Assembly (NCBI RefSeq): GCF_014192275.1
Contig: NZ_JACHXR010000007.1
Coordinates: 1-64,000 of the forward strand
Reading direction: 5' to 3'
Source: Halomonas stenophila
GTDB taxonomy: Bacteria; Pseudomonadota; Gammaproteobacteria; Pseudomonadales; Halomonadaceae
Length of the DNA: 64,000 bases
The notes beneath the pieces were generated by a model. That model was given only the letters and a program-made list of their open reading frames with translations. It did not search any database and was not told the origin of the DNA. This document shows, one piece after another, positions 49,773-57,396 of the stretch. Position numbers and translations under genes: made by a program. Position 1 is the stretch's first letter. Each line of letters opens with the position of its first letter.

Positions 49773-51860
49773 TTACATGGCCCGCCGGGTGCCGGGGGAT
49801 TGCCGTCCCCCGGCATCCAACTCGTGCAGCTTCTTGATCGCCCGGAATCCAGGGGTCTTCGGGTAGCTCTGCCACCACTGCTGCTCTCTTTCCCCCAGCG
49901 CTTCGCCGGCATTCAGCCGGGCATCGAGCTGTTGCCACAGCCGATAGCGCTGGGTGGGGTCCTGCGGAATCTGGAAGGTCGGCGCCTGGGGTGCGGCCAG
50001 CTCGCGTGCCTTGGCGCGGCCGGCCTCGAGCTGCCGATCGTTGCTCGCGGCCGGGGACGCCGGCTCGAGGGTGCGGATCTCCACGTCCTGGCCGGTGATG
50101 GTCTTGGCCTTCTTGACCAGGCGGTTGAGCTGGCCCTGCTCGCGCTTGTCGGCGGCGCGCTGGATCATGCTGGCCGGCATCGCCGGGGTGGCATTGCCGT
50201 CGAGGTGTGCCTCGCCGATCCACTCGCCCTCCAGGGTGTAGATGCCCACGGCCGCGGTATCGCGGTAGTCCCAGGCCACCTTGACCTCTTCGCCGTGGAA
50301 GTCGCGCAGCGCGTCCAGGAAGTAGATGCCGGAATTGATGCGTACCTCGCCGCGGTTCGTCTTGCGGATCTCCTGGGGGCGCATCAGCGAGGCGACCACA
50401 TCGGCCGGGGCGGTCAGCGCCTCGAAGCCCTCGGCGCAGGCCGATGCCCAGGCCTCCATGGGGCTCTGGTGGCGCATCCGGCCGGTCTCCAGGTCGCGGA
50501 TCTTCGCCAGGCCCTTTTGGGGGCGATGGTCGTAGGCGGCCAGGGCGGCGCAGAGGCGATCGAAGAATTCCTGAAAGGTGGGCAGCTGGGCCGGCTTGAG
50601 GCCCTGGGCGATGTCGCGGCGCGACAGCTTGTGCACCCGGCCGGCGGCCTCGGGGTCCATGTCGGCGCCGATATAGCTGGGCATGTCCTTGGCGAGTCGC
50701 ACCAGGGTCGACTGGTGGGCGCGCTCGATGACGCCGCGGGCCTGGGAGTTGTAAGGCAGCGAGTGGGTGATGGTGCCGCCCAGGCGATCGATCACCTCGT
50801 AGACGCTGGCGTTGTCGAAGCCGCTGCCGTTGTCGACGTAGAAGACGTTGAACATGCCGACGCGGCTGACGGCGTCGCGTAGGGCATCCAGGGTGGCCAG
50901 GGTGCTCTCCGCCAGGTTGATGGCGAAGCCGACGATGCGGCGCGTGGCCCAGTCGATGATCATCGTGACCTCGGGGCGGAAAGCCTGGCCGGTCAGCGGG
51001 TTGATTACCTCGGCGTCGAAGGTGTGGCCGTCGGCGACCCACACATCGTTGGGCCACAGGCCTTCGGTGGTGCGACGCTTGAACGGCTGCAGCGCCTTGA
51101 GCTCGCGCGGCCCCATGCGGCCGCGCTCGCGGGCCTCGGGGCTGAGCTTGGCCAGCCAGCGACGCACCTGGTGGATGCTGGGGTGCGGCGGCTCGGTTTG
51201 CTCGACCAGCTGCTGGTAGGCGGCCTCGACCGACGGCTTCTGCGGGCGCTGGTAGCGCTTGAGGAAGTCGCCGGCCCAGGGCGGCACGCTCATGTCGGCC
51301 TTGCGTCGCTTGGGGGCCAGGCCGCGCTCGCCCTCTTTCTTGAAGGCCGACACCCAACGCTTGAGAGTCCGCTCGGAAAGGGTGCGGGTGTCGGTCTTGC
51401 GATCGTTGGCGACCACTACCCGCTCGGCGAGATACGGCGTTAGATCGTCGGCCTGAGCCAGGGCGACTAACGTTTCGATGGCGCGCTGCTGGCTGACCAT
51501 CCGAGTCATGCGCTCGATCTCGCGAACGAAGGCCACCCGGGCGCCCATCACCTTGCGCTGGGCATCGGTCAACTGGCGCGTTTCAGGGGTATTGGCCTGA
51601 GGCTCGGCGACCGGCTCGGCTTCTGTCGCCTCGGACTCGCTCTGGCCCACCGTCTGGGCGATCAGTGCCTGCTGGGTTTCCGCTGGCAGGATGGCGAAGG
51701 CGTATTCCAGGGCCTTGGTGCCGAGACGGCGCTGGCCTTCCCAGCTCTGGCGCTCGGCCACTTTCTTGACGCCCCGCTCTGTACCGGGCATGCCAGGCAG
51801 TCCGGCGAGCTCCCTGGCGGTATACCAGCCGCGGGTCAGTTGAGAGGTTCGACAGTTCAT
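49773..51860 (-). CDS. DDE transposase, MuA-like
   Basis: The protein has 695 aa. An N-terminal Mu-type HTH (TARELAGLPGMPGTERGVKK) and end-binding domain (about 100-250) precede the catalytic core with D277 (WVADGHTFD), D343 (YVDNGSGF) and E379 (GVIERAHQ). The C-terminal region includes AFRPEVTMIIDWATRRIVGF near the core and a helical MuB-contact tail. It cuts and joins the phage ends; the likely recognition motif is YTTTGGCAC. The start overlaps the upstream stop by four bases. Confidence 0.95.
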   Translation of the reverse strand: MNCRTSQLTRGWYTARELAGLPGMPGTERGVKKVAERQSWEGQRRLGTKALEYAFAILPAETQQALIAQTVGQSESEATEAEPVAEPQANTPETRQLTDAQRKVMGARVAFVREIERMTRMVSQQRAIETLVALAQADDLTPYLAERVVVANDRKTDTRTLSERTLKRWVSAFKKEGERGLAPKRRKADMSVPPWAGDFLKRYQRPQKPSVEAAYQQLVEQTEPPHPSIHQVRRWLAKLSPEARERGRMGPRELKALQPFKRRTTEGLWPNDVWVADGHTFDAEVINPLTGQAFRPEVTMIIDWATRRIVGFAINLAESTLATLDALRDAVSRVGMFNVFYVDNGSGFDNASVYEVIDRLGGTITHSLPYNSQARGVIERAHQSTLVRLAKDMPSYIGADMDPEAAGRVHKLSRRDIAQGLKPAQLPTFQEFFDRLCAALAAYDHRPQKGLAKIRDLETGRMRHQSPMEAWASACAEGFEALTAPADVVASLMRPQEIRKTNRGEVRINSGIYFLDALRDFHGEEVKVAWDYRDTAAVGIYTLEGEWIGEAHLDGNATPAMPASMIQRAADKREQGQLNRLVKKAKTITGQDVEIRTLEPASPAASNDRQLEAGRAKARELAAPQAPTFQIPQDPTQRYRLWQQLDARLNAGEALGEREQQWWQSYPKTPGFRAIKKLHELDAGGRQSPGTRRAM

Positions 51861-52294
51861 TCCTCTTCCCCCATCAGCTTCTTCAGCTCGCGCATGTCGT
51901 GCTGGATCTTGTCGCGCATCCGCTGCAGCTTGCCGTACTGGGCATCCAGCGCTTCACGGCCGTAGGCCACGCGCCCGCCGCGCAGGTGCACCATCCAGTC
52001 GGTGAAATCGTGGCAGTGGCACACCTCCTCGAGGAGCGGCACGCGATACAGGGGAATGTTGTGCTCGGTCCGGGCGGGCGAGCTCCAGGCGTCTAACATG
52101 TGTTTGGAGATGTCATCGCCGGAGAGCCGGCTCATCTGCGCGGCCACCTCGTAGCGATCCATGCCCGCGTGCTTCAGCACATTGCCGACCAGCTCGCTGA
52201 CCTGGCTGCCGTAGTTGCCGCTGCCCGGGGTGGGCACCACAGGCTGGGGAACCGTGAACAGATCCAGAGTGGCGGGGTCTTTTACGCGGCGCAT
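51857..52294 (-). CDS. phage protein of the A-upstream type, 145 aa
   Basis: The protein has 145 aa. LVGNVLKHAGMDRYEVAAQM with SGDDISKHMLDAWSS forms an HTH-like region, followed by VCHCHDFTDWMVHLRGGR and a coiled C-terminus (YGKLQRMRDKIQHDMRELKK). Proteins of this type lie between ner and the A transposase in several Mu-like phages. It is coupled to the transposase by ATGA. Confidence 0.75.
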   Translation of the reverse strand: MRRVKDPATLDLFTVPQPVVPTPGSGNYGSQVSELVGNVLKHAGMDRYEVAAQMSRLSGDDISKHMLDAWSSPARTEHNIPLYRVPLLEEVCHCHDFTDWMVHLRGGRVAYGREALDAQYGKLQRMRDKIQHDMRELKKLMGEEE

Positions 52295-52296
52295 GG

Positions 52297-52662
52297 TTAT
52301 GCCCCCCGCGCGAACTGACGGTGCGCAATAGCGTTAGAACCGCTATCCTTGGCGCATATATGGGCCGGGCGCTCACCAGATTTGCGTTCGTCTGCTCGCT
52401 TTTCTGCCCGCTGTGGCCTATGTCGAGCAGGCGTGCCATCGGCGTTCCAGCGCTCGGGCCAGATTTCCAGCGGGGTGCGCCCCAGTTTTCCGGCGATGGC
52501 GCGCTCGATGCGCGGGTAAGGAACGTACTTAGCGAGCTGAGCAGCGCTGTCAGAGACGTCCAACTCCGCCGCCAGCCTGCTCAGGCTCGAGCCAGTGCTG
52601 CGTAACTGGTACTTGATCCATTCCCAGCGCTGCTCGGGAGAGATAGGGATCTCGGACTTCAT
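52297..52662 (-). CDS. ner: Ner-like transcription regulator (Nlp/SfsB family)
   Basis: The protein has 121 aa, start ATG at 52662 after CGAGGTGACG. LSRLAAELDVSDSAAQLAKY, RIERAIAGKLGRTPLEIWPE is the Ner/SfsB HTH signature. The C-terminal 50 residues form a longer basic tail than in Mu Ner (75 aa). Ner turns down early and repressor transcription during lytic growth. It faces the repressor across the operator region. Confidence 0.88.
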   Translation of the reverse strand: MKSEIPISPEQRWEWIKYQLRSTGSSLSRLAAELDVSDSAAQLAKYVPYPRIERAIAGKLGRTPLEIWPERWNADGTPARHRPQRAEKRADERKSGERPAHICAKDSGSNAIAHRQFARGA

Positions 52663-52825
52663 GGCGTCACCTCGGTGGCGTTTTTTCGGGCTGTCTAACC
52701 TGGCAATTGCCATAAACACTAGCCCGAAAATGGGTGCCCATCAACCCATAGTTGGAGTTCCGATTCCCGAATTTGTGACCACGCATCCCATTCATGGATA
52801 TTTTTCAGACAAATCAGGTGCTTAA
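52663..52825. promoter_or_regulatory. repressor/ner operator region
   Basis: Between the divergent ner and repressor genes. Two inverted repeats share one axis at 52706.5: TTTTCGGGCT (52683-52692) / AGCCCGAAAA (52721-52730), and the inner palindrome GGCAATTGCC (52702-52711). A second dyad, ATGGGT-N8-ACCCAT, is at 52730-52749. A GTTCCGATTCC element at 52757-52767 recurs as an inverted pair inside the repressor gene (52862-52890). These are likely operators for the S24 repressor and Ner. Confidence 0.75.
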
Positions 52826-53566
52826 ATGGAAACGGAACGGGAAGGCGGTGATGCAAACTCGGTTCCGAATCCCACGAATGGAATCGGAACACGGATTGCG
52901 GAGGTTGCCGACCGCATCGGCAGCCGCAAAGCGGCCGCGAAGGCCGCGGGGGTATCGGTGTCTACGCTGAACCGCTGGACCACGGGAGAATCGGTCCCCG
53001 TGTTCGCCGGAGTGGCGAGGCTCTGCCTGTCTGCGGGGGTGTCTCTGGACTGGGTTGCTTACGGCGGCCAGATGATTGGCGGCAGTGACCAGGCCCCGCT
53101 GACCCTCACCAAACCGCACGATCTAGGCGAACAGCGTGGGGACGAGAGGATGGAGGACTACGCCTTCGTCCCGCTCTATGACGCCCAGTGCAGCGCCGGG
53201 GCCGGCGCCTGGAACGATCACTGCCGGGTGCTCACCAACCTCTCGTTCACCCGCTACAGCCTGCGCAAGCAGGGCTTGACGCCCGAGCACCTCTCGGCGA
53301 TCCGCGTGGATGGCGACTCCATGGAGCCGGTCCTGCACAGCGGCGACACCGTGCTGATCGACCACACCAGGACGACCATCGAGGGCGAGGGCATCTACGT
53401 CATCCGCCTGGACGACCACCTCTACGCCAAGCGCCTGCAGCGCAGCTTCGACGGGGTGGAGATCATCAGCGCCAACAAGGATTACGAGCGAATCACCGTG
53501 CCCAAGGAGCGGATGGTCGAGCTCGAGGTCATCGGCCGCGCCGTCTGGGCGGCAGGGTGGCTCTGA
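52826..53566 (+). CDS. phage repressor, HTH plus S24 peptidase
   Basis: The protein has 246 aa with an N-terminal HTH (about 20-60: SRKAAAKAAGVSVSTLNRW) and a C-terminal LexA/CI-like S24 peptidase. The catalytic Ser is S165 (GDSMEPVLHSGDTVL) and Lys is K202 (HLYAKRLQR). The likely self-cleavage bond is Ala-Gly in CSAGAGAW (about 124-127). Thus induction by the SOS/RecA response is expected, unlike classical Mu c, which has no peptidase. AGGTG precedes the ATG. Confidence 0.92.
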   Translation: METEREGGDANSVPNPTNGIGTRIAEVADRIGSRKAAAKAAGVSVSTLNRWTTGESVPVFAGVARLCLSAGVSLDWVAYGGQMIGGSDQAPLTLTKPHDLGEQRGDERMEDYAFVPLYDAQCSAGAGAWNDHCRVLTNLSFTRYSLRKQGLTPEHLSAIRVDGDSMEPVLHSGDTVLIDHTRTTIEGEGIYVIRLDDHLYAKRLQRSFDGVEIISANKDYERITVPKERMVELEVIGRAVWAAGWL

Positions 53567-53571
53567 CAGAC

Positions 53572-53803
53572 CAGTGCCAAGTACCCAGCAAAAAGGGCCG
53601 CCTCATGCCGAGACGGCCCTTTTTCTGTTTCGCGCTGCTTTGGCACTGATGCGCTGATCTATGCGCCCCGCCCAGCGGCGTCTATAATGGCGCAACCTCT
53701 TGTCTTTCCTGGCTCTTTCCCTAGCCCCTCATCTCAGTTTGTCCCAGGTCGTCGTTTGTAGTCCCACATTGAGCCGCTGTGCCATAGATTCTGCTAACCC
53801 ACA
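53572..53803. promoter_or_regulatory. left phage end with transposase-site-like motifs
   Basis: Contains CAGTGCCAAG (inverted CTTGGCACTG) at 53572-53581, CTTTGGCACT at 53638-53647 and, 17 bases from the tip on the minus strand, CTATGGCACA (53778-53787 region). The last matches the terminal site at the other end in distance and orientation. Also holds TATAAT at 53683-53688 without a clear -35 box. The 236 bp after the repressor stop carry no gene. Confidence 0.6.
53590..53624 (+). terminator. terminator of the phage repressor gene
   Basis: AAAAAGGGCCG pairs exactly with CGGCCCTTTTT, with a short secondary CTC/GAG stem in the loop, 24 bp after the repressor stop codon. Confidence 0.9.
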
Positions 53804-53808
53804 CCTTC
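53804..53808. repeat. 5-bp target-site duplication, right copy (CCTTC)
   Basis: CCTTC follows the CA terminus of the prophage and matches 15997-16001. Confidence 0.8.
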
Positions 53809-53813
53809 CTGCC

Positions 53814-53839
53814 AAAAAAAGACCCGCCGATGTGGCGGG
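53814..53839 (-). terminator. minus-strand terminator of the host small gene at 54048
   Basis: On the minus strand CCCGCC-N5-GGCGGG is followed by TC and seven T residues. It lies about 210 bp downstream of the stop of the 76-aa gene and five bases outside the phage target duplication. Confidence 0.8.
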
Positions 53840-54047
53840 CCTGTCAAATGCTCCCAGTCGGGAACCTCTCTGAGTGCTGCCATTGAGTGCGTCAATAGCA
53901 CCTTTATCATTGCTCAGGATTCTTGCAGCAGTGTGACAACCGGATTCAGTTTGGCCGCCTCTTCGAGGTGGTCCGGCAGATCTTTCGACGCGGGCGGGGG
54001 GGCGACAGGGAGCGGCCCGTGCATAACGACGAGAGCGTGCCGGGAGG

Positions 54048-54278
54048 CTACAGCTTGAGGTGGCGTCTCAGGTGGGCGAGGACGTGCTTGTTATCCGGGT
54101 CGTCGACCTCGATCAGCAGCCGGGTGGCGAAGGGCGGCTTCTCTTTCAGGACGACATAGAGCCCGTAACGAGGATCTCGCTGGTTGCGAGGGATGACACC
54201 GATCACGTCAAAGGCTCGGTGATCGATGCCATCGAGATCTTCAACCGAGATGTACCTCTCGGAGGCTGGCTTCTGCAT
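54048..54278 (-). CDS. small host protein of the DPR-G-YVV / EVDDPD family, copy A
   Basis: The protein has 76 aa, start chosen at 54278 (MQKPASERYISVEDLDGIDH); the longer frame adds residues without similarity to its relatives. It contains HRAFDVIGVIPRNQRDPRYG, LYVVLKEKPPFATRLLIEVD and HVLAHLRRHLKL. It matches copy B (54691-54921) in length and motif order and the phage gene at 17696 more distantly. No known domain; the alternating hydrophobic strands suggest a small alpha/beta protein. A terminator lies downstream, 480 bp of spacer separates it from the repressor gene. Confidence 0.72.
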   Translation of the reverse strand: MQKPASERYISVEDLDGIDHRAFDVIGVIPRNQRDPRYGLYVVLKEKPPFATRLLIEVDDPDNKHVLAHLRRHLKL

Positions 54279-54690
54279 AGGCGCGCTTCTGTTCTCGTAA
54301 TATTGTGAAATGATAGTTTGTTTTTTGTAAACGGCGCCGCTGATTGCAGGTTTCGGGTGTGGGTCACGACTGAGCAAGTGCAACGGGAACATCCGGGACT
54401 GTGGTGGGCAACTCCTTGGTCACCGTGATAATTCGACAACATTTCCCCGATTGATGTTCGCGCCAAAGGCATGGTTCATCGCACGATGGAGAGATCCGGC
54501 GAGGGCATGCTTTTTATCAGTCGTTGCCGGACCATTTATCGGGAGAAGCCCCAAGAAAACGCCTGATCAATGGCTAGGGGGAATGACTGAGGGGCCGCTT
54601 GTCCAGCAGGCATTCGGCAGGGTATCGGCACCCCGCCGAGGCGTTAGCCGAGGTGGTGCGTCCTGCCTCGCACCTCCCTTGTCTGAGCGG
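54279..54690. other. intergenic, 412 bp, no gene recognised
   Basis: Lower GC than the surrounding host DNA, with AT-rich stretches upstream of the small gene (around 54295-54340) that may hold its promoter. No tRNA, no family-like reading frame and no obvious repeat were seen. It may be remnant DNA between two cassette-like small genes. Confidence 0.5.
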
Positions 54691-54921
54691 CTACAGGTCC
54701 AGGCGGCGCCTGAGCTCCGAGAGGGCGATCAGGCAGTCGGGATCGTCCACCTCGACCAGCAGACGGCTGGCATAAGGGGCTTCCTCCTTCAAGACGACAT
54801 AGATCCCCGCGCGGGGATCGTCTCTGTGACGGGGCGTCGCCCCTATCACGTCGAAGGCTCGATGATCGAACGCCTCGAGATCCTCAGCTGACATTCGCGT
54901 CTCGGCAGCCGGCCTGTGCAT
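54691..54921 (-). CDS. small host protein of the DPR-G-YVV / EVDDPD family, copy B
   Basis: The protein has 76 aa, start at 54921 (MHRPAAETRMSAEDLEAFDH). It contains HRAFDVIGATPRHRDDPRAG, IYVVLKEEAPYASRLLVEVD and ALSELRRRLDL. It is collinear with copy A, with no gap in the alignment. The two copies share flanking AT-rich DNA and orientation, suggesting local duplication. Function unknown. Confidence 0.72.
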   Translation of the reverse strand: MHRPAAETRMSAEDLEAFDHRAFDVIGATPRHRDDPRAGIYVVLKEEAPYASRLLVEVDDPDCLIALSELRRRLDL

Positions 54922-55419
54922 CAGCCATTCCTGAGTGTCTAATGTAATCAACTGAAACAATAATTTATTTCATGTGACAGGCGAGAGGCGTTTGCCGTTT
55001 TCCTAATCGTGATTAGCTTTATTTTCCATGGACAAAAAAAGCCCACCGGTGTTGGTGGGCAACATGCTCACCCATGGGGTGAAGTGAGCATTACTTGCCA
55101 TGGAGGGTGCCGAAGCGTGCACGCTTCTGGATGCCTAGCAACTTCCCGCGCTCTCTCTGCTTCCCGCTCGGAGCGAATCAACAGGACGTCCCGTCATCGA
55201 GAGTAATCGTTCGCACGCCACGCAGGGCGGCGAAAGGGGTCAACCACCCCCTGACTTGTCATGCAAAGAACACCATCCAGGCTATCTCAGCGTAGGCATG
55301 TTTCAGGAGCATTGTCAGGATTTGTTCTCATTGACCGGCATGACGCCTAGCAAGCGGGTTCACCCGGTGCCGGGCCAGGGGGGCGGACGGAGCAGCAGAC
55401 ATCGGCAAGACGTGGGGAG
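54922..55419. other. intergenic, about 500 bp, hairpin and palindrome only
   Basis: Holds a minus-strand terminator-like hairpin GCCCACC-N6-GGTGGGC preceded by seven A (55034-55060), an imperfect TGCTCA...TGAGCA dyad next to it, and a perfect 16-bp palindrome GAAGCGTGCACGCTTC (55112-55127). The hairpin could terminate the AraC-type gene. No gene was recognised. Confidence 0.55.
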
Positions 55420-56220
55420 TCAGCGATCGTTGCCGGCACGGCGTTCGGCACTGGGTGCATGGCCCGTGCGGCGGCGAAAGGTTCGGGAGAAACTCGAGAC
55501 CTCGGCGAAGCCCAGGTCGAGGGCGATCTCGCCCACGGGCCGCCGGGTATGGCGCAGCCAGTGGCGGGCCCAGCTCAGACGGCGGTTCATCACGTATTGC
55601 TGCGGGGTGACGCCGAACTGGCGCTGGCAGAGCAGGTGCAACTGGCTCTGGCCGAGGTGCATGGCCTCGGCCAGGGCCCGATTGTCGGGCGGCATGGGCA
55701 GGCGCTCGTCGATGAAGGCATCGAGGGCCGCGGCGCACAGGCGACCGGGTCTGAGCGCCTCCATCTCGCCCTGAGCGAGCAGTTGACTGCACTGGCTGAC
55801 GAACAGCACTGCCAGCTGCTGGTTGATCAGGGCACGCTGCTCAGGCGGATGGGCCCGTTTCAACTGATCGGTGGCAAACGCCACCAGGGGCAGCAAGGTG
55901 GGCGGGAGACTCAGCGCCCGGGGCTCGGCGAACAGCGACTCGCGCAGGTCCAGGGCACAGCTCTTCTCCAGCGAGGCCAGGCAGGGGTCGTCGCGGTCGA
56001 GGTCGATCACCAGGACCTCGCTGTCCTCCCCCCGGCCCAGGTAGCGATGCGGTTCGCGGGTAGGGAGGATGGCCGCCTGGCCGAGCACCAGTCGCTCGCT
56101 CCCCCGGCTGAACTCGTAGTCCATGGCGCCGCGCCACCCGAGCATCAACTGGGGGTGGTCGTGGCAATGCTCGCCTGAGCGACGGGCGATGCGATTGCAG
56201 CGAGCCTGGGTGTGTGACAT
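55420..56220 (-). CDS. AraC-family transcription regulator
   Basis: The protein has 266 aa. An N-terminal cupin-like sensing domain (HDHPQLMLGWRGAMDYEFSR, LPTREPHRYLGRGEDSEVLV) precedes two C-terminal HTH motifs: ALAEAMHLGQSQLHLLCQRQ and VGEIALDLGFAEVSSFSRTF (FRRRTGHAPS). It is divergent from the ornithine cyclodeaminase-family gene and most likely controls the catabolic cluster at 56.3-64 kb in response to one of its amino-acid substrates. Confidence 0.93.
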   Translation of the reverse strand: MSHTQARCNRIARRSGEHCHDHPQLMLGWRGAMDYEFSRGSERLVLGQAAILPTREPHRYLGRGEDSEVLVIDLDRDDPCLASLEKSCALDLRESLFAEPRALSLPPTLLPLVAFATDQLKRAHPPEQRALINQQLAVLFVSQCSQLLAQGEMEALRPGRLCAAALDAFIDERLPMPPDNRALAEAMHLGQSQLHLLCQRQFGVTPQQYVMNRRLSWARHWLRHTRRPVGEIALDLGFAEVSSFSRTFRRRTGHAPSAERRAGNDR

Positions 56221-56342
56221 GGCGTTCCCCTCGGGGCCGCGATGATTGCGGAGCCTGAAACAACGCTTGCGGAGACAGGGACAAGAGCCCGCGTCGGGCT
56301 CCTCTATAGACTGGCCTTGGACACAGTTGAAATGAGGTTGAC

Positions 56343-57305
56343 ATGTATCTCGACGCCGAACAAGTCACCGCCAGCCTGCCCTGGGGGGCCCTGGTGGAAG
56401 CGCTGGACGACATCTTCACCCGCACCGTGCATTCGCCGGTGCGCCACCACCATCACCTGAGCGTACCGGGCGATCCGGACGCCACCCTGCTGCTGATGCC
56501 GGCCTGGATCGAGGGCCAGTACCTCGGGGTCAAGCAGGTCAACGTCTTCCCCGGCAACAACGCCCGGGGTCTGCCCGGCCTCAGCGGCCACTACCTGTTG
56601 AGCTGCGCTCGGACCGGCCGCCACCTGGCCCAGTTCGAGGCGAACGAGCTGACCGCTCGTCGCACGGCGGCCGCTTCCGCCCTGGCCGCTCGCTACCTGG
56701 CCCGCGAGGACGCCAGCGAGCTGCTGATGGTCGGCGCCGGGCGCATGGCCCGTCGTCTGGTTCCGGCGCACCAGGCCATCCGGCCGATCCAGCGGGTGCG
56801 CATCTGGGACATTCGCGAGGCCTCGGCCCGCGCCCTGGCGGAAGAATTCCGGGCCGAGGGGATCGCTGCCGAGGCGGTGCCGGAGAACGGCCTGGCCGAG
56901 GCCGCCGGCCGGGCCGACATCATCAGTTGCGCCACCCTGAGTCGCGAGCCGCTGATCCAGGGCGAGTGGCTGTCGCCCGGCACCCACCTCGACCTGGTGG
57001 GCAGCTTCACGCCTTACATGCGCGAGGCCGACGACGAGGTGATGCGCCGCGGTGCGGTCTTCGTCGATACCCGTGAGGGCGCCATGAGCGAGACCGGTGA
57101 CCTGATCGATCCGCTGAAGACGGGGGTCATCCAGGAGTCCGACATCCTGGCCGACTTCCCCGACCTGTGCGGCAAGCGCCATGCCGGTCGCTGCGCGCTC
57201 GAGGATCCCGAGCGGGCCATCACGGTGTTCAAGTCGGTGGGCGCCTCGGTGGAGGACCTGGCGGCGGCCATCCTGGCCTACGAGCGCTGCTCCACGCCGT
57301 CCTGA
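56343..57305 (+). CDS. ornithine cyclodeaminase / ketimine reductase family enzyme
   Basis: The protein has 320 aa of the OCD/mu-crystallin family: LLLMPAWIEGQYLGVKQVNV with the catalytic Lys, a Rossmann motif VGAGRMARRL and LDLVGSFTPYMREADDEVMR. Members act as ornithine cyclodeaminase (ornithine to proline) or as 1-pyrroline-2-carboxylate/ketimine reductases. With a DadA-like oxidase and PutA in the same run, either role would feed proline into PutA. Sequence alone does not separate the two. Confidence 0.85.
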   Translation: MYLDAEQVTASLPWGALVEALDDIFTRTVHSPVRHHHHLSVPGDPDATLLLMPAWIEGQYLGVKQVNVFPGNNARGLPGLSGHYLLSCARTGRHLAQFEANELTARRTAAASALAARYLAREDASELLMVGAGRMARRLVPAHQAIRPIQRVRIWDIREASARALAEEFRAEGIAAEAVPENGLAEAAGRADIISCATLSREPLIQGEWLSPGTHLDLVGSFTPYMREADDEVMRRGAVFVDTREGAMSETGDLIDPLKTGVIQESDILADFPDLCGKRHAGRCALEDPERAITVFKSVGASVEDLAAAILAYERCSTPS

Positions 57306-57396
57306 GCGGAGGGGCGATGCCTCTCGCTCGGTCCCTCGACTCCTGACACAACGACAACAGGGTGGGGCAAGACCCTGCCCGGGAGTGTTGCGCAAG

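Larger units (their letters stand above)
16002..53803 (-). mobile_element. Mu-like (B3/D3112-type) transposable prophage, 37.8 kb
   Basis: The low end begins TGTAACC and the high end finishes ...AACCCACA, giving the TG...CA termini of Mu-family elements. At both ends a CT(T/A)TGGCAC motif starts at the 17th base from the tip (16018 inward; the matching one on the minus strand ends at 53787). CCTTC flanks both ends. Inside are repressor, Ner, MuA- and MuB-like proteins, Mor, GemA, lysis genes, Mu-like head genes and a long-tail module including tape measure, all in the expected order. No inactivating frameshift was seen in the recognised core genes, so the element may be functional. The left (early) end lies at high coordinates. 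Confidence 0.9.

Noticed and set aside
54451..54891. Plus-strand 146-codon frame beside the small host gene copy B
   Set aside because: Its second half is the complement of copy B, which has two clear relatives; the first half has no ribosome site or similarity.
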